A stretch of 64,000 nt of DNA from Platynereis dumerilii (Eukaryota; Annelida; Polychaeta; Phyllodocida; Nereididae): assembly GCA_026936325.1 (NCBI GenBank), contig JAPTHN010000004.1, forward strand, positions 49,007,289 to 49,071,288, written 5' to 3'. Every line of letters begins with the position of its first letter. Positions within the stretch are counted from its first letter, which is position 1. The translations under genes were made by a program, and so were the position numbers. This document shows, piece by piece, positions 22,001 through 34,000 of this stretch. Under the pieces are notes generated by a model, which made no database searches, was not told where the DNA came from, and was given only the letters and a program-made list of their open reading frames with translations.

Positions 22001-25000
22001 ACAACTTGCCTGGTGTTCGTTCCTATGCCAGATGCATGCTCTATAATCAACTTATGGACATCTCTTGACCCAAACATCTCGAAACAATACAGCCAAGACA
22101 GGGCCCAAAAGACATTCTGAAAATGCTCCAATTTCAAATTTCGGTATCAAGTCAACTAGTAACCATGCCAACTGGTAACCAAACCAACTGGTAACCAACC
22201 AACTGGTAACCAACCAACTGGTAACCAAAAGCTCAGCCAACTCGTAACCATCCTTTTTTGGTGGGTCACCAACTGGTAACCACTGTCTAAAATCAATTTA
22301 TTTTCCTTACCAACTAGTAACCAAGGGCCCTACCAAGTCGTAACCAAGGCCCTACCAACTCGTAATCAGGCAGGGCCCTACCAATTTGTAACCAAGGCCC
22401 TGCCAAAGTTTGTGGCTTCCCCTGTCATCTAACTTGGGTTATCAAGCAATGCACCATCTGCTGTGATTACAAGTTGGTAAACTGCCGCCAAAGATCAACT
22501 GGTGGTTACGAAATGGTCTTCCCTGGTTACAAGTTGGTCTTCTCTGGTTACGAGTTGGTCTTCCCTGGTTACGAGTTGGTCTTCCCTGGTTACGAGTTGG
22601 TCTTCCCTGGTTACGAGTTGGTCTTCCCTGGTTACGAGTTGGCGATGAGTACTGGTTACGAGTTGGTATACAATTTTTATTTTGTGGTTACTACTTGGTC
22701 ATGGTCCCTCGATTTGAAAGTCTCTTGGTTACTACTTGGTTGGGAAAAAAGAAAAATGGTTACGAGTTGGTTTGGTTACGACTTGGCATGGTTACTAGTT
22801 GACTAGTATTCCAAATTTCCAGCCAAAATTGTCCATTTTGTCACTGTGACTCTATAAATGGAGATGTGTCACCGGGGTAAAAGAGGACATTCTGCAACCT
22901 GAAAATTGGCATTTATTACTGACTGGTGAGTTGTCAATATTCTTTAACCACTGTATTGATAAAAATGACCAATTATCTGACTCACGGGACAATTACATGA
23001 GTGGATATTGATCTCAAATGCAATTAAATGGCCTGTGAAGTGGACGATTGCCTTGAATCAACATCCAATTGACCACGAAGTCGTAAGGGGCCGACCAGAC
23101 GATAGTTGGGGGAGGGCTATGAATTTTTTTTTCGTTCGCGGCGCGTCGACGAACAATTTTTTCGCATGCGAACTCGCGACAAACTTTTTTATCGGAATTT
23201 TAACATTACGGTACCCTAGCTACAGGCGGAAACAAACTTTTTTTTTATTTCCATGTACTGAACAAACTTTTTTTTCATTGTCAAGTGGGAAACAATTTCT
23301 TTTTTCTCTAAATATCCATAGCCGCCCCCCCCCAAAGATCATCTGGTCGGCCCCTAATTAGCATGGATAATTGCAATTTGTAATCAATCAAGATACTGTG
23401 TGATAATCATGATAGCAGCTGATGCTTCATTGCAATCAGAGTTAAAGATATTGCCCTTGAAACAATCACCAAAGATTGACATGAACCAATAAATCCACAT
23501 TTTCACCTTGCAAAATTGTCAAATCTGACAAGAACATCCATTTTGGAAAACGGCGCTCGCAGCGCCATACTTTATAGGCATGATGTGTACACACATCCAT
23601 TAAAAATTACGGGAAAGGGAACGGAATGGACGGCCGAAAATTTTTATTTCTGCTACTAAAATAGCATAACTAGGCATACATATCAGCCCAAATCATGCAA
23701 ATTCCGGCTTGGGTGATATTGGTGCAATTTCTGTTCATAAATAATGTAAGTTCAGGGTATAAGTTGGACCGCCTCCTCCAGCATGTTTACACAGACTGTA
23801 GGACCAGTGTTAGTTCGGGGTACCTCTGTTCACAAAAATAAGTGGATCTTTGCAAACCTGACAAGACATTCCTATTTCAATCGGTACATTATAAGCAAAA
23901 TGGGAAGTTCATGACATTGCATATATACGTGTCAAAATGTGGAACATCAACATCAAATTGATCAGGTGTGTGCTTGCCTTATTCAAAGCTGCCTCAGGTC
24001 GGATCACGTTTTTCCAAGAGTGCGCAAGAAGACAGGAAGGCCTGACTGGAATGACGAGGTGAAACCTTTCCGTGAAGATGCTATTTGGTGGCATTCTTTG
24101 TGGACCCAAGTTGGACGCCCACAGGAAGGACCAGTATTCCAAAGTATGCGTGAAGCAAAACGTCAGTATATGTATGCTAACAGGAGAAACAAACGCAAAC
24201 TTAAGCAGAAGAGGCTGGAGAAGATGGCTCAAGCTGTGGCTGATAATAAATCCAGGGATTTCTTTAATGAAATCAAAAAGTTGCAACCGAAGGACACAAC
24301 AGCCCCTATGATGGATGGTCATATAAAATCAGGGAAAATAGCAGATGTGTTTGCAAATAAATATCATGAATTGTATAACTCAGTTCCCTCAGATATTGGT
24401 GAAATGCAGCGGATTGCCAGCAACATAAACCAGAACATTATCGATACAAATGGATCTGATTACATAGTAACAAACGAAGAGGTCAACAAGGCTCTCCGCT
24501 CACTGAAGCATCAAAAGGCGGATGGTGACCATGGATTAATGTCGGATCACATCATCTATAGCCACCCAAAGTTTAAAGAAAATGTAGGAAAGCTTGTCAC
24601 AGCAATTATTATTCATGGTCATATGCCTAAGGATTTATTGTTGGGTACAATTGTATCCATTCCCAAGGATAGCCGTGCAAGTCTTATCTCGAGCAGCAAC
24701 TATCGTGGAATTGCACTATGTAGTGCTTTGTCAAAGCTCATTGACGTTATCATTATTCATCGTTATAATGATGTGTTGTCCACCAGTGACATGCAATACG
24801 CCTTTAAAGACAGTCACAGTACAGTTATGTGCAGTCTAACTTTGAAAGAAGTGATATCATATTATCTAAATAATAACACAGAGGTGTATACCTGTTTTGT
24901 TGATGCCTCAAAGGCTTTTGACAAGGTCAGACATGATCAACTATTTAGCATATTGATTGACAGAGGCATGCCTCCTATTGTGTTACGTATGATGATGGAC

Positions 25001-28000
25001 ATGTATAAACGTCAGTCTTTACGAACTGTTTGGCGAAGCAGTAAATCGAAGCCATTTCAGACAACTAATGGTATTCGTCAAGGTGGTGTAATGTCACCAT
25101 TATTGTTCTGTGTGTATATGGATATTCTGTTACTTGAACTCGAGAAGCAAGGTGTTGGATGTCGCATTGGTCGCCATTTTTACGGAGCCCTTTGTTATGC
25201 TGATGATATTACCCTGTGCGCTCCTAGTGTTCGTGGTCTGAAATAAATATTTGAAATTTGTGAAACCTTTGGTGACAAGTTTAGTGTAACCTACAACCCA
25301 TTAAAAACAGTGTGTGTCCTGTTTAGTAGGAAAAGGAAACCTGTGCCTCCATGTGGTTACTTGAAGGGAACACTACTACCTATAATGGACAGATAGCGTT
25401 AAACATCTAGGGAATTATGTTGAGGCCACTCTCCGGGAGAGTATAGAAGTGAGAAAGAAGAAAAGTGACTTAATTCAAAGAACTAACTCAGTGGTTGTAA
25501 CACTTGGAAGAAGTAAGCTAGAAGTTGTCCGAAATGTATTCAACACACAATGTGCCCGTTTTTATGGCAGTGAGGCCTGGCGTTTCTCTGATGCTGCTGT
25601 TGCAGAGTTTCAGACGTGTTGGAATCGCTGTGTGAGACGTGTTCTTCACCTGCCATATACTACACACAGACGTTTTCTGCCACAATTGTTGGAAAGACCT
25701 ACGGCGCTCAGGCAAATTTATGCGAGATTCATCAAGTTAGTCATGAAAATGGAGAAAAGCAAGAATGAAAAAGTGTCTTTCCTAGCTCGTATGTGTACAA
25801 GAGACAGTAAGAGTGTGATTGGCAGCAACATCAATGTGATTAAGAAAGAGCTTGACTGTGATACGCATGATGTGATTTTGAAAGGCCAGAGACTATTGAA
25901 ATTAGTTGAATATTGTGACTGTGATTTGATATCTGTGATAAGGGACATGTGTGATGTGAGAAGCAGCTGTGCTTTTATTGAAGGTTTTTATGCTACTGAG
26001 CTTGATTTTATTTTTAATGTTGTTTGTACTATATAATTAAACTTCACCTATTACATAGGTGAAGTTTCTTGTTTTCGTAAATATTATTATTATTTATTAT
26101 TTTTCCAGACAAAAATTTCTTCAAAAAAATCTCAAAAAAATCATATACGGAGTTTTACATGACCATATTACACTGACAAAATCGGAATGACCTTGACCTA
26201 TTTTTCAAGGTCACAGGCCACTTCAAAGTCCGTTTTTCATTTACTTTAAGTGATCATATCACGGCAAGTTACAGGCAAATTTCATTTCCCATTTCAATTA
26301 CATGTCCTACATGTAAATTACATAATCTGACCCAATTTCGAGAAAGTAGGTCAAGGTCAATATTTTACAGGTGCCATTTCACTCTCAGAGGTTTGCGCAC
26401 GGGATGTCAGAATCCGCAAGTCACAGAGTTACAAGCATGACACCAAAAGTTGCCCGAATGACTTACGCATTGCGGAAAGGACTGTGGTGATGATGCCATA
26501 CTTAGTTTTTGAGTTACGTAATTTTAAAGATTGACCGCGTCATCAAAACAGGTGACCTTGGGTGTCTCACCTTGAAATATCGATTTTAGGCCATAACAAT
26601 GTATAGTGAACCCCCCCAAAGTAGCCCCCAAAACCCCCATATCCACCTTCAAATTTGACTTTGACCTCATTTTTCAAGGTCATTTGGCTCTTCAAAGTGC
26701 AAAAAGTGCTTATTTTCAAAAATTCTGAAAATTATGTTTTTTTCAAGATATCACCTTGATATATTATCTGTAGACAGTCAATAATATGTGCATTTAGGAT
26801 ATGTAATCCAAAGTCCTCTAACATTTTACCTTAATTTTCCACAAAATTCCAAATATCGCAATTCGGAGAACGTTGAAAAATGACAAATTATCGCGTTTTT
26901 GACATGGAAATATCGATTCGAGAGAGTTACAATAATAAATTGATCCCCCCTTTTTGCATCTTGATTCTGAAAATTATATTTGTTTTGACCTAGAAACTTA
27001 TTTTCAAGGTAAAATTCAAGGTCAAACATGATGAAAAATTGTACTATTTTGACATTTGATTTTTTTACACAGGCAAGGAATCAAAATATTGTTACAAAAA
27101 TGTCACACAAACTTGCTACCATAGTCTAGAGGCAGCGTATAAATTTTCAAGGTCCTCGGATTAACCTACGTTAGACCGTAAAGGTCACAAGGTCAAAAAA
27201 TTAGGGAAAAATTAACAATATTTTTTCACATTTCTCAATGATAGCGTTATTTCGATCGGCTGTAGCTCCGGTCCTAATTAAGTTACAGAGAATCTGAAAA
27301 CAGATTTGGAAAGACCAAATTCTCCTCTAGTTTTCGTTTTCTGAACTTTTTGTCGTAGCTCTGACGGTTTAAAAGATCGCCGGACCCTGAAAATTTCATG
27401 TTTTTTGTCAAATTTTCACAATTTATCATCATTTTGACAAGGAAATAATCATTTTGTTTCAATGAAGCTATTTGAGCATACTTTCATCTTTCGTTCACAT
27501 AATCCCGCCAAGTTATATATGTTTCCATTGAACCGTTTTGGTTCTAGAGTAATTTTAAGTGAAAAACAACATTTTTTCAGAAATTTCTGAAGTCTACATT
27601 TCTGAATTGTACCATAATTTCAATCGGCTGTATCTCCGGTCCTAATAAAGTTACAGAGAATCTGAAAATAGATTTGGAAAGGCCAAATTCTTCTCTAGTT
27701 TCCATATTTAAACATTTTGTCATAGCTCTGACGGTTTAAAAGATCGCCGGACCCTGAAAATTTCATGTTTTTTGTCAAATTTTCACAATTTATCAATTTT
27801 TTGACAGGGACGGAATCATCCTTTTGTGATGAACCTGTCTAGACATATTTCTAACTTCTATATACATAATCCTGCCAAGTTATATATATCCTCATTGAAC
27901 CGTATTGGTTCTAGAGTGATTTCCAGTTAAAACTGCATATTTTCAGGAATATCTTAAAGGCCATATTTTTGAGTTGTGCCATCATTTCAATCCGCTCCAT

Positions 28001-31000
28001 ATCCGTTCCTATTTAAGTTACAGAAAATCTGAAAACAGATTCGGAAAGCACGCTTTCACCTCTAGCTGGCATATTTGAAGATTTTGTCAGAGCTCTGACG
28101 ATTAAAAAGATCGCCGGACCCTGAAAAATTCATGTTTTTTGTCAAATTTTCACAATTTATCATAGTTTTGACAAGGAAATAATCATTTTATTTTAATGCA
28201 GCTATCTGAGCGTATTGCCATCCTTCGTTTACATAAAACTGGCAAGTTATATATGTTTCCATTGAACCGTTTTGGTTCTAGAGTAATTTTAAGTTAAAAA
28301 ATATATTTTTTCAGTAATTTCTGAAGTCAATATTTCTGAATTGTACCATTATTTGAATCAGTCGTATCTCCGGTTCTGATAAAGTAACAGAGAATCTGAA
28401 AATAGATTTGGAAAGCCAAAATTCTGCTCTAGCTTTTATATTTGAACATTTTCTTGTATCATGGGCGGATAAAGAGATCGCCGGACCCTGAAAATTGTAT
28501 GTTTTCAGAAATTGCAGTCATTTCCAAATGTTTTCAGGACTAGAAGTACTTTAGCCAAGAAATTCCTGAAATTCCAATATGAGAACGGTGCCAGTTTCAA
28601 TCAGCAGTAACTCTAATTGATGTAACTGGTTGATGTAACTGGTTGATGTAACTGGTTGATGTAACTGGTTAATGTAACTGGTTGATGTAACTGGTTGATG
28701 TAACTGGTTGATGTAACTGGTTGATGTAACTGGTTGATGTACTGGTTCATGTACTGGTTCATGTACTGTTTCATGTACTGGTCCATGTACTGGTCAATGT
28801 ACAGGTCAATGTACTGTCCATGCACTGTCCATGTATTGGTCCATGTTATTCTCTATATATATATTCATTAAGCTCAAATCCTCCTCTTGTTTTCATTCTC
28901 TGAATTTTTTCTTGTAACTCTGGCGATTTAAAAGATCCCCTGTCCCTCAGAATATTTTTGAGTCAGTCAGTGTATCAGTCAGTGTATCAGTCAGTGTATC
29001 AGTCAGTGTATGAGTCAGTGCATCAGTCAGCGTATGGCCACAAACCGATTGAAATGTTTCAGTAAGGGTTTATTGCAGGTTTTATCGGTCTGCTGACTAT
29101 ATGTCACATCACGACTAGTCCATGGACAGATTGTTTATATGTACTTTCAAATATCTGTGCACACTATGTACATTTTAATTGACATGCAAAATTACAGGTA
29201 ATAAATTGATATTGCATGTGATATGATTTAGCATGATATTGCAAGTGATATTGTATGTTTAATACATTGCATGTAACTTTGCATGTGATACTTCATAATA
29301 TTTCAAGTGATATTTTGTGTGATATTGCATATTACATGTGCAAGACGTGTGCAATTACATTCATGTTCAAGTTCATGTTCAAGTTCAGGTTCAAGTTCAT
29401 GTTCATGTTCAAGTTCATGTCCAATGTCAGTTCCAATATCATTTCCAATATCATTTCCAATATCATTTCCAATATCATTTCCAATATCATTTCCAATATC
29501 ATTTCCAATATCATTTCCGTGTTTTCTCACTTTCATTTCATTGCCAATAATTACTATGAAAGGTGAAGTTTTGTCACCGCATCGCGGTTACCCGATTTCT
29601 AGTTGTTTTTATTTCTATTGTCGATTACTGTCTATTTTAAAATGTACTTAATTTTATTCCATGTATTTCATATATATATGTGAATGAATAAATGATTTAT
29701 ATATATATATTTGCTAATGATTTGTCAGTATACAAAATTAATGTGACAGGGCCAACTCAGTGGAAGATAGCTACTTGAACTGGCTACCTGGCAGTTACCT
29801 GACAGCTTCTTGAAACTTTGGGAAGATAGGTAGGGGAGACCGGGGCTGGTTGTCACAGGGGCAGGTTGTCACACTTTTTATTGCATTGAACTATGGAGTT
29901 ACACAACTCAACCAATCATTGTATACTGCTTTTATAACCCACTGGAGTATTTTTGAAAAATCTTGACCCCAGGAAAGGAGTTTGCTAGGCACACGGTCTA
30001 TTAAAAATTTCCGGTCACAAAAAGTAAATTTTTACCTGCAACTTGCATGTCATCCTACTCATTAACAAATAGTTGTTGAAAAAGGTAAAGTTTATACACA
30101 TACCATGTAAACAAATCTTTAAATAATGATAGGAAGAAATAGTGAAAAATATGATAAGAACAGCCTTGGTCGCCCGTATTGTAAATTTTCATTTGTCGGG
30201 GCAGGTTGTCACAAAAACACGGGGCAGGTTGTCACACTTTTTGGAGCTGGTTGTTACCCATTAGGACCAGTCTTCTAAACCAAAAAAACTATCACAAATA
30301 TAAATTGGTGATTTATACATGCTATTTATGACTAAAGATGTATGCAGATATGGCATAGTGTCAAAGTAAATCGATTTCAAATGTATAAAGAAATTTTCTT
30401 TAAAAAATTGTGATTTTCCTCCTCCTGATCAGAATGCTTTTCTGCTGCTTGGTAAGCCTTCATTTGTAGCACCCTTGTACACAGTAGCGTGTTTGTTGAG
30501 GTCTGCACTGGACAAGCAGAGGATTCCTCATATATCCAAAATAACCTGTTTTAGTCAAAATCTGCCTTACGGAGTCCCACTTCCTGTGTCTGAGCTCTTA
30601 ACCAAAAGTGTGACAACCTGCCCCGAGAGTGTGACAACCTGCCCCGAAAGTGTGACAACCTGCCCCGAGTGCAGAATAAAAAAGAATGTCCCATAAGATG
30701 TCAAGATTTCGAATGATATAGATATATATTGATCAAATAGGTTTAAGTCACTCCCCTTTTAACATTCATATAGATTGGCAGTGCTCCTGCATGCCTTAAA
30801 TAGAAATAGTAGCATATTTAAGTTCTACACAGTGTGACAACCTGCCCCTGTGACAACCAGCCCCGGTCTCCCCTACTTGAACTGGCTACCTGGCAGTTAC
30901 CTGGCAGCTACTTGAAACTCTTTCCATTTCTGGCTGGTGACGGGGCCGGAATCCAACCCTCCGAAAAGCTGCAGAGCTTTGCTGGTGGCGGGGCCAACTC

Positions 31001-34000
31001 AGTGGAAGATAGCTACTTGAACTGGCTACCTGCCAACTACTTGACAGCTACTTGAAGCTCAGTGGAAGATAGCTACTTGAACTGGCTACCTGGCAGTTAC
31101 CTGGCAGCTACTTGAAACTCTTCCCATTTCTGGCTGGTGACGGGGCCGGAATCCAACTCTCCGAAAAAGCTGCATAGCTTGGCAGGTGACGGGGCCAACT
31201 CAGTGGAAGTTAGCTACTTGAACTGGCTACCTCGCAGTTACCTTGCAGCTACTTGAAACTTTGGGAAGATAGGTACTTGAACTGGCTACCTAGCAGTTAC
31301 CTGGCAGCTACCAAGCTATGCAGCTTTTCGGAGGGTTGGATTCCGGCCCCGTCACCAGCCAGAAATGGGAAGAGTTTCAAGTAGCTGCAAGGTAACTGCC
31401 AGGTAGCCAGTTCAAGTAGCCATTTTCCCAAAGTTTCAAGTAGCTTCCAGGTAACTGCCAGGTAACCAGCTTCGGGTAGCTAACTTCCACTGAGTTGGCC
31501 CCGTCACCGGCCAAGCTATGCAGCTTTTCGGAGGGTTGGATTCCGGCCCCGTCACCAACCAGAAATGGGAAGAGTTTCAAGTACATGTAGTTGCCAGGTA
31601 ACTGCCAGGTAGCCAGTTCAAGTAGCTAACTTCCACTGAGTTGGCCCCGTCACCAGCCAAGCTCTGCAGCTTTTCGGAGGGTTGCATTCCGGCCCCTTCA
31701 CCAGCCAGAAATGGTAGCCAACTTCCTGGATCTTCCAGGGGCATATATATATTTACATGAATTGACTTTCGGAGGGTCGAGGGGGGGAAGTTCTGACCTG
31801 TTTCCATATTCTTGCCCAAATTCAGGCACAACATTTGGGCAGCAATCAGAGCGCAATTAAGATTTCGAAATATCTTAATAATTGTCATCCACTTAAATAT
31901 ACAGGGGCAATCAACCAATTGGATATTACCCCAGCACTCACAAAAAAGTTTAAGGTAAATTTCCAGAAGAACTGTCTGTGAAAAAATTACAAAAATTCTG
32001 AACATTGGACCTTCTGAACAACGGACCTTCTGACCAATGGACCTTCTGAACATTGGACCTTCTGACCAATGGACCTTCTGAACATTGGACCTTCTGAATA
32101 TAGGGAAGTCACCGGCCTTCTGGTACTTCTAGCTTGGGTCATTCATACATATTGTTAACATCATTCTGGCAAAATAGAATAAAAAATAATGTGCAAGCAC
32201 TTTAAGCAGCACAGACAGTGCATGATTCCAACACAGGCACACCGGGCACGGATATACTAAGGAGCTCTAAGGAGAAGAAGAAGAAGAAGGCATGGTTGAC
32301 CTTTGACCCATGGAAGCCAGTCCATTTTAGTTTATTTATACTTTTTTCCATCACAAAAGGGCACCAAAAGTGACTGGTCGAAAGTTAAAAACCTAAAGAG
32401 AATGTAGAGTAAATTTGTATGAGATCGGTGAAAGGGAGCGACCTCCAGAGTGCTAACGAGATTGCATGAAATTCTTGTGGTAAGAGCAGCTGTGCTGGTA
32501 TAAAAACATAATAAGTACACTTTAACAACGTTGAAACCATTTTAACCGGATAAGACTTCAACACTAACCAAGTAAACAGCTGCAAAGGGATAAGCAAGTG
32601 GGTTTCCTTGTTCTTGGGTGAGGATATCATGGGCCCCAATGACCACTTGTTGGAGACCTCTGAAAACGAACAAATGCAGCGATAAATGTGAAAATATTTT
32701 GTGGTAACTAACAATGAGTCATTCTACGCCTAAAGAAATTGTTGATACAGATGGAGTTGGTAAAACTCTTTCTCTACTATTTGCAACTCTGGCAAATACT
32801 ACGTATGCCTTTTCATTTGCAAAAGCCAAAAAAATATTGTGGTGACACCCGGCAAACATGAATAATAAATACGACTCCATGATGTCCAACAAAATAATGA
32901 CCTTTGAATGTTTGAATTTGAACAATAGCAATTTTAGTCAGCTGGTTTATTCACATATCAAGTAATTTGAAAAAGTTGTAATCATATATTTGACACAGGA
33001 AACATATATAAATTTATACCACATAGATCTAGTTTTGAATAAATTTTCTAACATAGGAATTTTTGTTTCGTTAACTCTTGGCAACCCAAGGTTCTGAAGA
33101 TGATTCTCCAACAATGTGCCACAGACGGTTGTGGACCAAAGTTTCAAGTTTGATGATTCTTCAAATTATAATTCTTTACCAATTGTGCCATCTGGAGACG
33201 ATTCTCAGCCAAATTGGCCAACAGTGAATCTTATCGTTAACTACATCAAAGATAATTTTCCACGGTGACCAAAGATGATCCTTGAAGACAAGGCTCTTGT
33301 TCCAAAGCTGATTCTCAACCCATTGTTCAAAAGTAGTGAGGTCGCCAGCTCTGGTTAGTTCAAAAGGTGATTCTCAAACAAATGTTCCAAAATGATTCTC
33401 AATCAAATGTTCCAAAGATCATTCTCCAGTGATGGAAATGGAAAATTTTCATCGAGGGAGCTCTCGACTCGCGCGGCAGCGGCTCGCCATTCCAAATTTT
33501 TTAAAGGGAAATACTTCTTCCACCATAGCATAATTTTGGCTAAAAATACCATGAAGACTGAAAAAGTAACATGATAATTGTAATTTCACCACTGATCATT
33601 GGGGGAGCTGTAGCAGGGTACAGCTCCCCCTGTTTTTTGGTCAAGGGAGCTCAGCTCCCCGAGCTCCCCCCCATTTCCATCACTGTGACTGTCATTCTCA
33701 AACAAATGTTCCAAAATGATTCTCAAACAACGTTCCAAAATGATTCTAAACTGAAAGTTCCAAAGATATGATTCTAAACCAAATGTTCAAAAGATGATTC
33801 TAAACCAATTGTTCAAAAGATGATTCTCAACCAAATTTTCAAAATAAGATTCCAAAAATATGTTTAATTAAAAGATTATTTTCAACCAAATGTTTCAAAG
33901 ATGATTCTTAACCAATTGTTCAAAAGATGATTTTCAACCAAATGTTCCAAAATGATTCCAAACCAAATGTTCCAAAGATGATTCTCAACCAATTTTTCAA

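Noticed and set aside
21498-22137. Cys/Leu/Ser-rich minus-strand open frames (SCTTPILHYSY)
   Set aside because: By-product of the AGGATAGGAGCAGTGC minisatellite.
23008-23361. 117-codon open frame on the plus strand
   Set aside because: It runs across the PIF/Harbinger-like MITE and its T-runs; no similarity to a protein family.
29303-29566. Four overlapping periodic open frames on both strands
   Set aside because: Caused by 12-bp tandem repeats, where every frame stays open.
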